Source: an uncultured Acidimicrobiia bacterium (GTDB lineage: Bacteria > Actinomycetota > Acidimicrobiia > Spongiisociales > Spongiisociaceae). Taken from it: 64,000 nt of DNA. Both the position numbers and the translations under genes were made by a program. The notes beneath the pieces were generated by a model. It was not told where the DNA came from and searched no databases. It was given only the letters and a program-made list of their open reading frames with translations. This document shows positions 26,081 to 33,810 of the stretch, in pieces. Location: the NCBI GenBank assembly GCA_958295745.1, contig OY282370.1:1545724-1609723 (forward strand), read 5' to 3'. The number at the start of each line of letters is the position of its first letter. Position 1 is the first letter of the stretch.

Positions 26081-27466
26081 CTACCCTCCCGCCAGGATTG
26101 AGCCGGGCGGCGGGGTCGAAGCCGCCAGGCCGGATCGTTCCAGGGCCTCCCCGGCCTCGAGCAATAGGTCCTCCCGCCGCCAGGCGGCTATCAGCTGGAC
26201 CGCCGGAGGAGGTGCACCCTCGTCGACCACCGGAAGGGAGATCGCCGGGCATCCGAGCACGTTCACCAGGGAGGTGAATCCGCTCAGCACCCCGCGATAG
26301 AAGGCGGGCCTCCCGTCGATGTCGATGTCGTCGACCCCGATCCGCTTGCGGGGATGCCCCACCGTAGGGGTGAGGAGCAGGTCGTAGTCGGCGAACAGCA
26401 TCCGGGCCGCCTGCACCTGCCCCGCCCGCCATCGGAGAGCCTCCGTGTAGTCGTCCAGCGTGATGTCCATAGCCTGGCCCAAGCGCTCCCGGAGGTCTGC
26501 CCCGTAGGGTTTGGCGGGGTCGTGGAACCACTTCCGGTGGACGGCGGCCGCCTCTGCCGCCGGCAGGACCGCCAGGATCCGGTCGGGCGCCAGGCCCGGT
26601 GCTTCCACCCGCTCGAAACGGTCCACGACGGCGCCGAGGGCGTTGCAGAAGCGTTCGAACGACCGCCGCGTCTCATCGGAGGTCTTCACGTATTCCATCC
26701 AGGCCATGGGCATCGCGATCCGAAGTTCTCCCAGCGGCCGCCGCCTGCGGGGCTTGTCCTCCACCGGGTCCGACCACGGGTCAGCCCGGTCGAACCCCTT
26801 CATGGCGTTGTACAGCAACCGGGCGTCTCCGACCGTGGCCGTCAGCGGGCCCACCGTGTCGAGCGATCCGGCTAGCGGGAAGACGCCGGTCAGGGGGATG
26901 CGTCCGTGTGTCACCTTCAAACCAACCACGCCGCACAAGGCGGCCGGCACCCTCACCGAGCCTCCCGTATCCGTGCCGAGGGCGGCCGGTGACATCCCGG
27001 CGCTGACCGCGGCGGCCGACCCGCCCGAGGAGCCTCCGGGCGACAGTTCCAGGTCCCAGGGGTTGCGCACCGCCCCGTACCAGGGGTTCTCGGACGAGAA
27101 CCCAAAGGCGAACTCGTGGAGTCCGGTGCGGCCCATGATGACCGCTCCGGCCGCCTCCAGCCGGTCCACGACGACGGCCGATGCCGGCGCTCGGTGCCGG
27201 TAGAAGGCGGAGCCCGCCGTGGTGACGCGCCCTGCCTGGTCGATGAGATCCTTGAGGGCGATCGGCACGCCGGACAGTGGCCCGGTCCGGGGTCCGGCAT
27301 CCACGAGATCGGCCTGCCTCAACGCCCCGGCCGGATCCAGCTCGGTAAAGGCGTTGAGGCGCGGGTTGCCGGCTTCCGCCGCCTCCAGGTATTCCTCCAC
27401 CACCTCACGGGCGGTCCGCCGCCCGGTGCGGACCGCGTGGGCGATCGATTCGACAGGCCCCTGCAA
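26081..27466 (-). CDS. Amidase signature family hydrolase
   Basis: About 461 aa. It carries the amidase Ser-cisSer-Lys triad: Lys in GVPIALKDLID, the nucleophile region in [11 protein letters not shown], and GTDTGGSVRVPA. The open frame extends far upstream through the DUF3048 gene in another frame, but coding similarity only begins near VESIAHAVRTGR. The best start is the TTG at 27466, 14 nt after the DUF3048 stop, with a purine-rich AGAGAACAGAGA just before it. It is related to GatA but is a separate stand-alone amidase, since a full gatCAB set occurs at 61.6 kb. The substrate is unknown. Confidence 0.87.
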   Translation of the reverse strand: MQGPVESIAHAVRTGRRTAREVVEEYLEAAEAGNPRLNAFTELDPAGALRQADLVDAGPRTGPLSGVPIALKDLIDQAGRVTTAGSAFYRHRAPASAVVVDRLEAAGAVIMGRTGLHEFAFGFSSENPWYGAVRNPWDLELSPGGSSGGSAAAVSAGMSPAALGTDTGGSVRVPAALCGVVGLKVTHGRIPLTGVFPLAGSLDTVGPLTATVGDARLLYNAMKGFDRADPWSDPVEDKPRRRRPLGELRIAMPMAWMEYVKTSDETRRSFERFCNALGAVVDRFERVEAPGLAPDRILAVLPAAEAAAVHRKWFHDPAKPYGADLRERLGQAMDITLDDYTEALRWRAGQVQAARMLFADYDLLLTPTVGHPRKRIGVDDIDIDGRPAFYRGVLSGFTSLVNVLGCPAISLPVVDEGAPPPAVQLIAAWRREDLLLEAGEALERSGLAASTPPPGSILAGG

Positions 27467-27480
27467 GCGGTCTCTGTTCT

Positions 27481-28776
27481 CTACCAGATGATGTCGGCGG
27501 TCTCGGGGTAGATCATGATCCACATCCTTCCCGGCGGCATCACGATCTCCTCGCCCGCCAGGTCGGTGACCGTGAACCAGTCGTTCGCATCGTCCCGCCG
27601 CCACCGGCCTTCCGCATAGCGGCCTTGGGCGAACACCAGCGCCCGGTTCTCGCCCACCGTGGTCCAAGCCGGTACGCACGACCCTTCTCCTGGCGGGCAG
27701 GCCCGGTAGCGTTCGGCCATCAGCACGATCAGCACATCGGCCGATATCTGCCCTATTACGTCGCCTCCCCTGCTCTGCCATAGGTGGGGTTCTCCCTCCA
27801 CCGACCGGACGTATCTCGCACCGTCCCAGGTCCAGGCGGCGTCCATCGTGTCGGACCAATCGAAGAAGATGTGGGAAACGGCCACCGTCTCCGAGCCGCT
27901 GAACCGCCCTCTGGGGAACAGCTGCGGAGGCGGGTCCGGGTCGAGGCCCCGTTCCTCGGCCACCCGGCGGGCCTCGTAGGTGTTCACGTACAGGTTGTGG
28001 GGGGCCTTCCGCTCTCTCCATCTGTTGGTCAGGGGCGGACCCAGATCCCCGATCAGGGGCACGTCGTTGCGGGGGAACTGACTGGTGATCCACGGCTGGC
28101 CGCCGCTGACCGTCATCACCCCGTTCAGCGGTTTTACGAGGGTCCAGTCGGTGGGGCGGGCCGAGCGCATGGGACCCACCCAGTCGGCGTCGCTGTGGTG
28201 GAACAGGGCTATGAACCTGGTGATCCCGCTTTCGACCACCAGCTCGAACACCGCGTCCGCCCTCTCGAGGCCCGACTGGGGCCGGGAGTCCCAATGGTTG
28301 TCGATCTTCACAGCCACCAGCTTGCGGTCTATCAGGGCCGGGTCGTCCACCGGAAAGCCGTTGACCGGCGACACCGGACCCGAATAGGCGGTTGCGGTCG
28401 AGGCGGCTGCGGCGGTGGTGGAGGGGTACTCGCCGCCGCCGACCGACTCGGCGCCCGGATTTTCTGTGTCCCGGTTGTCTGCGGCCGGAGTCTCTACATC
28501 CGGGCCGCCGGTATCGGAGGTTCCGGCTTCCTGGGTCACCGCGGCGGTCCCGTTCCCCGGTTCGGCGGCCGCTTCAGCGCCGGCGGCGGGTTGGCTTTCG
28601 CCTTCGGACGCCGAGCCGGGCGCGGTCGACGACGGGCCGGCCTCACCGGCGGCGGAGGTCTCCGGCGGGTTGGTTGCGCCGGTCTGTGCGGTGGAGGTCG
28701 GGGCGTCCTCGCCTCCGCCGCAGGCCGCGGCCAGCAACATCCATATGGAAAGGGCCGCGAGGGCCTTGCGGGGCAT
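27481..28776 (-). CDS. DUF3048 lipoprotein (YerB-like)
   Basis: The 431-aa protein begins with a lipoprotein signal peptide ending in LLAAAC (lipobox, Cys19). A long Ser/Thr/Ala/Gly/Glu-rich linker follows to about residue 140. The folded part has the DUF3048 signatures: PLINGFP-like VNGFPVDD, VKIDNHWDSRPQSGL, ADAVFE-VVE-GITRF, VGPMRSARPTD, and a C-terminal half with FDWSDTMDAAWTWDGARYVR. Anchored to the outer face of the membrane; the biochemical role of the family is unknown. The amidase gene starts 14 nt downstream. Confidence 0.88.
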   Translation of the reverse strand: MPRKALAALSIWMLLAAACGGGEDAPTSTAQTGATNPPETSAAGEAGPSSTAPGSASEGESQPAAGAEAAAEPGNGTAAVTQEAGTSDTGGPDVETPAADNRDTENPGAESVGGGEYPSTTAAAASTATAYSGPVSPVNGFPVDDPALIDRKLVAVKIDNHWDSRPQSGLERADAVFELVVESGITRFIALFHHSDADWVGPMRSARPTDWTLVKPLNGVMTVSGGQPWITSQFPRNDVPLIGDLGPPLTNRWRERKAPHNLYVNTYEARRVAEERGLDPDPPPQLFPRGRFSGSETVAVSHIFFDWSDTMDAAWTWDGARYVRSVEGEPHLWQSRGGDVIGQISADVLIVLMAERYRACPPGEGSCVPAWTTVGENRALVFAQGRYAEGRWRRDDANDWFTVTDLAGEEIVMPPGRMWIMIYPETADIIW

Positions 28777-28895
28777 CCATATCAGTTTCCCAAAATAAAC
28801 GGGCTATTACAACGACCTAAACGGGCGTTTCCAAGGAATGGGGATATTTTCTGCCATGACAACGGTCTCGCCTGCCGGGGGCAATAGATCGGTTG

Positions 28896-29414
28896 TCAGG
28901 GCGCCCGGCCACGGAACATGCGGGCCCGGCCGGCGGGGCGGTAGCGGGCCAGCGCGATCGAGTGGAGGTTCCGTCGTTCCACCGGCCCCGCCGACCGGCT
29001 GTCGAGGTCGGATCGGGGGCGGTTGTCGCCCAACACGAACCAGGCGCCGTCCGGCACCCGCCACTCTCCGTCCGGGCGGGTTGCCCCGGCCCACCAGGGA
29101 TCGTCGAAGGGGGTCCCGTCGATGATGATGACCCCCCCCTCGATCTTCACCTGTTCACCCGGGAGGCCGATCACCCTTTTGATCAGGTACAGGCCGTTTG
29201 ACCGAAACACCGCGATGTCCCCTCGGCGGGGCCCCCGCCGCCCCGGCGCGATGGTGATCAGATAGTCGCCGGGCTCCAACGCGGGGGTCATGGAACGGTC
29301 CGCCACCTCGAAGCGGCCGACCCCCCGCAGCCGGGCAACGGCCGCCGCCGCGAGCAGGATCGCAATGATCACCCCGGAGGGGGTGGGCGGTCGGAGGGAA
29401 CGGCGCAGCGGCAT
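28896..29414 (-). CDS. sodX: Nickel superoxide dismutase maturation protease (S26 type)
   Basis: The 172-aa protein has an N-terminal membrane segment (about 13-27) and the signal-peptidase I fold: Ser41 in DRSMTPALEPGDYL, Lys79 in YLIKRVIGLPGE and LGDNRPRSDLDSR near the C-terminus. These are the Ser-Lys dyad residues of S24/S26 peptidases. The divergent neighbour 63 bp away is sodN, and in actinobacteria a dedicated peptidase of this family removes the NiSOD prosequence. An open frame extends upstream to 29738, but that part overlaps sodN antisense and lacks similarity; the ATG at 29414 is the sensible start. Confidence 0.88.
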   Translation of the reverse strand: MPLRRSLRPPTPSGVIIAILLAAAAVARLRGVGRFEVADRSMTPALEPGDYLITIAPGRRGPRRGDIAVFRSNGLYLIKRVIGLPGEQVKIEGGVIIIDGTPFDDPWWAGATRPDGEWRVPDGAWFVLGDNRPRSDLDSRSAGPVERRNLHSIALARYRPAGRARMFRGRAP

Positions 29415-29477
29415 CAGGCGGACGCCGGCAAGTGTATTGTCAGCCCGGCAGCCGAAACGAATCCTGAAGGAGGTGTC

Positions 29478-29930
29478 ATGGGAATTTTCAAGCCCTCGAA
29501 GCTGGCCTATGCCCACTGCGATCTGTTCTGCGGAGTGTACGACCCGGCACAGGCCCGTATCGAGGCCGAGTCGGTATTGCAGGCCGCCAAGAAGTACCAC
29601 GGCAGCGATGACGAAGTGTTCCGGTCGCGCTGCATCTCGGTCAAGGAAACACAGGCCGAGCTGGTCAAGCACCATCTGTCGGTGCTCTGGACCGACTTCT
29701 TCAAGCCGCATCATGTCGAGCGGTTCCCGGAGCTCCACAGTATGTTCTGGAACGCCATCAAGGCGGCCGGGGACGCCAAGAAGTCGGCCGATCCGGCGGT
29801 GGCCGAGGATCTGATCGCCCAGATCGACGGAATCTCCGAAGTGTTCTGGCAGACGGAAGAGTCGGCCGCGGTCGGCCTGTACCCGCCTTCTTCCGACCCC
29901 TGCTGCGGAGGTATCGACGGCGGGCAGTGA
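29478..29930 (+). CDS. sodN: Nickel-containing superoxide dismutase
   Basis: The 150-aa protein has a 12-residue prosequence (MGIFKPSKLAYA) followed by the nickel hook HCDLFCGVYDP at residues 13-23, then AQARIEAESV, the standard NiSOD core. Cleavage after Ala12 would expose His13 as the nickel ligand, with Cys14 and Cys18. The conserved Pro of the hook (HCDLPCG) is Phe17 here (codon TTC). Start supported by AAGGAGGTG just upstream. Divergent sodX would process it. It removes superoxide in the cytoplasm. The C-terminal tail (SSDPCCGGIDGGQ) with two extra cysteines extends past the usual core. Confidence 0.95.
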   Translation: MGIFKPSKLAYAHCDLFCGVYDPAQARIEAESVLQAAKKYHGSDDEVFRSRCISVKETQAELVKHHLSVLWTDFFKPHHVERFPELHSMFWNAIKAAGDAKKSADPAVAEDLIAQIDGISEVFWQTEESAAVGLYPPSSDPCCGGIDGGQ

Positions 29931-29987
29931 CCCGTGCGATACGGGCCGCAGTTCGTGACCGCGCCTTGTGAGTGCTGAGGTAGAGAG

Positions 29988-30749
29988 TTACTCCCCGACC
30001 AGGTCCCGGCGCCGCAGCAGCAGCCCGGTGACCGCCACCGAGACGGCGATCAGAACCGCCGCTTTGGCGAAGGCGCCGCCCAGCCCGATCTCCACCCGGC
30101 CCAGTATCGCGTTCACGGTGTCGTAGGTGTCGGGGGTCATGTCGGCCAGATCCGCCCAGGCCGACAGGACGATGCGGTAGATCGAGGATCCCTGGAGGCC
30201 CTCGATCACCGCGGCCAGGATTCCTTCCCAGAGGAGCAGGTAACCGAGGCCCGCCAGGGTGGCCCGGTTCAGTGCCAGGCCCAAGGGGACGAATATGGCG
30301 GCCGACGCCAGGCTCTGTACGGCCGCGGCGGCGGTCGTGGGGATGCCTATCGACCAGTCGCCGCTCGTGAACCCGGCCACCAGCCAGGTTGCCAGCACCC
30401 CGGCCTCCAGAACCGCGAACGAGGCTAGGACGGCGGCTGCCGATGCGCCGAGGGCGATCACCCATCGCGACACCGGCTTGACCAGCAGGAACGGAAGGGT
30501 GCGGGTCTTGCGCTCCTCGCCCAGCGCGGCGGTCGAAACCACTAGGGCGACGACCGGATACAGGATGCCGATCCCCAGGGAGACGGTCAGGTCGTTGTAG
30601 AACTGGGCGGCTTCGCTGTCGAAACGGCCCCAGGACAGCAGCAGGAGGATCGCCGCCGGCGACCCGCCGAGCAGCATCAGCCAGACCGCCCGCCGCCGGG
30701 CCAGCAGCCGGCCCAAGACGGCGCGCGCGATCACCAGGGCGGCCCGCAT
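29988..30749 (-). CDS. ABC transporter permease (ABC-2 type)
   Basis: The 253-aa protein has about six hydrophobic segments and no ATP-binding motif. The ATG at 30749 overlaps the last base of the preceding ATPase stop; an upstream extension in the open frame is arginine-rich antisense-like sequence and is rejected. The pattern AALGEERKTRTLPFLLVKPVSRW is typical of ABC-2 permeases (EERxxxTLxLLL-P-SR). It pairs with the upstream ATPase at 30.7-31.7 kb. The substrate is unknown. Confidence 0.88.
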   Translation of the reverse strand: MRAALVIARAVLGRLLARRRAVWLMLLGGSPAAILLLLSWGRFDSEAAQFYNDLTVSLGIGILYPVVALVVSTAALGEERKTRTLPFLLVKPVSRWVIALGASAAAVLASFAVLEAGVLATWLVAGFTSGDWSIGIPTTAAAAVQSLASAAIFVPLGLALNRATLAGLGYLLLWEGILAAVIEGLQGSSIYRIVLSAWADLADMTPDTYDTVNAILGRVEIGLGGAFAKAAVLIAVSVAVTGLLLRRRDLVGE

Positions 30750-31684
30750 CAAATCTCCATCAGATAGCGGAACACGCTGTCCAGGGATTCGTCCTCGGGG
30801 GACACCGCGGTGACGAGGGCGCCGGTCTCGCGGGCCGCCCCGGCGATGTCGAGGCCCAGGGCGCGGGCGTCCCGCGTTCTGATCTCGACGCCGGTCTCGT
30901 CCACCCGTACCTCCTCCACCCAATCACCGGCGAGCAGCCGCCGGGCCAGAGGGCGGGGCCGATTGGTGTCGATCCGGATGAGGCGGGGAGTATCGAACAT
31001 GGCGTCGCGGAGCGAAGCCACTGCCCCGGCCGCCGCCGCCCGCCCGTCCACCATGGCCACAACCCGGCCCGCCATCCGCTCCACCTCGGCCAGCACGTGG
31101 GAGGACACGATGATCGTCCGGCCCTCCCCGCCCAGCTCGATCAGCAGCTCGATAAGGCGGGCGCGCTGGATAGGGTCGGCGCCGTTCAGGGGTTCGTCGA
31201 GCAGCAGCACCTCCGGATCGTGGACGAGGGCGGCGGCCACTTTGGTCCGCTGCCTCATACCTTTGGAGAAGGTGGAGAGGGTGCGGTGTGCATCCTCGGT
31301 GAGCTGGACGGTCTCGAAGGCCCGGTCGGCGGCGGCCGATACGTCCTCGACTTTGGATAGGGCGGCGCTCCACTCCACGAAACGCCGGGCGCTCATGTGT
31401 CCGTATACGGCTTCGTCTTCGGGGACGAAGCCCATCTGCCGGTAGATGCCGTAGGTCTTCCTGGGTGTGCGCCCGAGGACCGTCGCCTTTCCCGCCGAGG
31501 GTGTCAGCAGGCCGGCCAGCATCCGCAGCAGGGTGGTCTTGCCCGCTCCGTTGGGTCCGAGCAGGCCGGTGACGCCGGGTCCGAACGAGCAGCTCATCTC
31601 CGAGACCGCCACCTTCTGTCCGAACCACCTCGACAGGTCGGCGGTCACCACCGTGGCGTCGGGAACGTGCATGGCGTCGGTCAC
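30749..31684 (-). CDS. ABC transporter ATP-binding protein
   Basis: The 311-aa protein has Walker A GPNGAGKTT, the signature TFSKGMRQRTKVAAALVHDPE and Walker B VLLLDEPLNGADP, followed by an exporter-type C-terminal extension. The GTG at 31684 forms a GTGA overlap with the stop of the preceding permease; an ATG four codons later is an alternative. It is the fifth gene of a tightly packed operon from metG to the permease at 30 kb. Confidence 0.92.
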   Translation of the reverse strand: MTDAMHVPDATVVTADLSRWFGQKVAVSEMSCSFGPGVTGLLGPNGAGKTTLLRMLAGLLTPSAGKATVLGRTPRKTYGIYRQMGFVPEDEAVYGHMSARRFVEWSAALSKVEDVSAAADRAFETVQLTEDAHRTLSTFSKGMRQRTKVAAALVHDPEVLLLDEPLNGADPIQRARLIELLIELGGEGRTIIVSSHVLAEVERMAGRVVAMVDGRAAAAGAVASLRDAMFDTPRLIRIDTNRPRPLARRLLAGDWVEEVRVDETGVEIRTRDARALGLDIAGAARETGALVTAVSPEDESLDSVFRYLMEI

Positions 31685-32595
31685 GTCAGCCTCCGGTAGC
31701 GCCAGACGATCAGGGCCGCACAGGCGGCGGCCAGTCCTATCACCACCGTCAGGGAGGTGCCCGGTCCGAAGCCGGCCTGGGCCGGGATCAGGGAGGATTC
31801 GAAGCCGAAGATCCAATCCCGGATGTAGCGGGGGTGCTGCTCGAAGGCCAACAGGGCCGTCCAGCGCGCTCCGGGGGCGGAGGTGGCTTCGTTGAAGAAC
31901 AGGGCGATCAGGTTGAGGCCGAACAACCCTCCCAGGAAGGCCGCCGCCGCGCCGCCCACCCGGTTGACGAAAGAGGAGATCAGGAAGACGAGCGAGGCGT
32001 GGAGGGTGAAGTAGGCCAGTGCGGCGAGCGGGACCTTCCACAGGATGTCGGTGTTCTGCCCCAGATACGAGAGGAACCCTTCCGAGGAGAGGGCGGCGTA
32101 TCCGAGGTGAAGGAGGAGCTGCGGCGCCAGCCAGAAGCTCAGGATCACGGCGGCGTAGGCCCCGCTCTTGGCCAGCAGGTAGTCCTGCACCGTCAGGGGT
32201 CGCGAGAAGTACACGTTCAGCACCCCCCTGGTCCGGTCGGGGATCAGGAGCTGGGGGCCCGCGTAGCCGGCGAACACCAGGGCCACCACCGAGACGAAAT
32301 CGAAGAAGCCGCCGTAGCGGGGAATCTGGTCGTCCGCCCCGGCGGGGTTGCCGGCGGTCGAGCTGACCCAGGTTATGGTCACCAGCATCACCACCGCCGC
32401 CAGCGCGATCGAGATGAGTATCCACGGGAACAGCTTGTGTTTCGCCTTGCGGCGCAGGCCGAGAACCCGCCGGAACCCCTCCCTGACGATTGCCCGCACC
32501 GCCCCCCGCCGCCCGGTGCGCCGCCCCTCGTAGTGGCGGTAGCCGCGGTCGACGATGACCGCCGGATCGTGCCCGTTCGTCCGGGTTTCAGTCAT
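31681..32595 (-). CDS. ABC transporter permease (ABC-2 type)
   Basis: The 304-aa protein has a basic cytoplasmic N-terminus (to about 55) and about six membrane segments. PQLLIPDRTRGVLNVYFSRPLTVQDYLLAK is characteristic of ABC-2 permeases. It overlaps the upstream ATPase by 8 nt and the downstream ATPase by 4 nt. Together with the second ATPase-permease pair it may form one or two export systems; the substrate cannot be read from sequence. Confidence 0.88.
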   Translation of the reverse strand: MTETRTNGHDPAVIVDRGYRHYEGRRTGRRGAVRAIVREGFRRVLGLRRKAKHKLFPWILISIALAAVVMLVTITWVSSTAGNPAGADDQIPRYGGFFDFVSVVALVFAGYAGPQLLIPDRTRGVLNVYFSRPLTVQDYLLAKSGAYAAVILSFWLAPQLLLHLGYAALSSEGFLSYLGQNTDILWKVPLAALAYFTLHASLVFLISSFVNRVGGAAAAFLGGLFGLNLIALFFNEATSAPGARWTALLAFEQHPRYIRDWIFGFESSLIPAQAGFGPGTSLTVVIGLAAACAALIVWRYRRLT

Positions 32596-33505
32596 CGGTT
32601 TCCTTCACGGCGGCCACCAGGATGTCCTCGAGGCGGCTCAGGCGGGTGCCCATCCTCCGCACCGACGAGCCGGAGGTTTCCAACGCATCGCGCACCAGCG
32701 CGAACACATCGCCGGCGGCGCCTTCCACGTTTATCACCGCACCCTCGACGGTGAAACCGCCCCCCCGCTCGGCAAGGGCGGCGATCAGGGGTTGGGGGTC
32801 GCCGAATACCTCCACCGACACCGAGTCCGCCTCACCGGGGGGGTCGAGCGGCGCCGAGTGGATCATCCGGCCGTCGTCGAGCATGACCACCCAATCGCAG
32901 GTCTGTTCGATGTCGTCGAGGAGGTGGGACGAGAACAGCACGTTCATGCCGAATTCGCGAAATCGGGCGATCAGCTCGAGCATCTGTTCCCGCCCTGCGG
33001 GGTCGAGGCCCGAGGCGGGTTCGTCCAGGAGCACCAGCTCGGGGTCGTGGACGATGCTCTGGGCCAGCTTGACCCGTTGCTGCATCCCGGTGGAGAAGTC
33101 CCCCAGGTAGCGGAAGCGCTCCTCGTGCAGACCCACCAGGAACAGGGTCTCCGAGGCCCGCCGGCGCCCTTCGGCAATGGGGATGCCGGCCAGCTCGGCG
33201 GCGTAGGCCACGAAGTCCGCCGCGGTCTGGTCGGCGGGGAGGCAGCTCCCCTCGGGCATGTAGCCGATCCTGGCCCGGAGCCCGGCCGGGTCGCTCGCCA
33301 CCCGGGTTCCGAACACCGACGCCTGCCCGTGGGTCGGCCTGATCAGGCCCAGCAGGATCCGGATCAGGGTGGTCTTGCCGGCGCCGTTGGCGCCTATCAG
33401 GCCTGTTATACCGGGCGGTACGGCCAAGTCGACCTCTTCCAGGGCCCGGACGTTCCCGAATCGTTTGTAGAGGTCGCGGCACTCGATTATCGGCTGGTCG
33501 GTCAC
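32588..33505 (-). CDS. ABC transporter ATP-binding protein
   Basis: The 305-aa protein has Walker A GANGAGKTT, signature FSTGMQQRVKLAQSIVHDPE, Walker B VLLDEPASGLDP and a C-terminal extension. The GTG start overlaps the PGPGW gene stop by 4 nt. It is a paralogue of the ATPase at 30.7-31.7 kb, and both are each followed by a permease, which suggests duplication of an ATPase-permease unit. Confidence 0.92.
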   Translation of the reverse strand: MTDQPIIECRDLYKRFGNVRALEEVDLAVPPGITGLIGANGAGKTTLIRILLGLIRPTHGQASVFGTRVASDPAGLRARIGYMPEGSCLPADQTAADFVAYAAELAGIPIAEGRRRASETLFLVGLHEERFRYLGDFSTGMQQRVKLAQSIVHDPELVLLDEPASGLDPAGREQMLELIARFREFGMNVLFSSHLLDDIEQTCDWVVMLDDGRMIHSAPLDPPGEADSVSVEVFGDPQPLIAALAERGGGFTVEGAVINVEGAAGDVFALVRDALETSGSSVRRMGTRLSRLEDILVAAVKETDD

Positions 33506-33810
33506 GATCCTCCACCAAGGTCATCTTCCCGGGTTCTGGAATCGGACCCTGCGTTCTGGTCGTCCCTGGCGAGGCGGTGGAGCTTTTGCCGCACCCTGGT
33601 CAGAATCTGTTTGGCCCATGGAAACTCGCTCGACCAGAGAACCAGCCCGGCGATGCAGAATACCGTACCGGGCAGGAGGGGAAGGAACAGCCCGACCACC
33701 CCCACGACGAGCAGCACCCCCCCGCCGACGGCCACCGCCATCCGTCGAAAGTTCCTCGGCAACTCCATCTTCGTCTTCCTGTGTTTCTGTTTCGGTTTCG
33801 GGTGCTTCAC
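33502..33810 (-). CDS. PGPGW-type small membrane protein
   Basis: The 102-aa protein is basic at the N-terminus, then has two membrane segments flanking FLPLLPGTVFCIAGLVLWSSEFPWAKQIL, the core of the PGPGW family. The GTG at 33810 overlaps the metG stop (GTGA); an internal ATG (MELPRN) is an alternative. A much longer open frame upstream is antisense-like read-through of metG. Function unknown; it is part of the metG-ABC operon. Confidence 0.8.
   Translation of the reverse strand: MKHPKPKQKHRKTKMELPRNFRRMAVAVGGGVLLVVGVVGLFLPLLPGTVFCIAGLVLWSSEFPWAKQILTRVRQKLHRLARDDQNAGSDSRTREDDLGGGS

Noticed and set aside
26081-28294. 737-aa minus-strand open frame
   Set aside because: Only the C-terminal 461 codons are amidase; the upstream part is arginine/proline-rich read-through of the DUF3048 gene in another frame.
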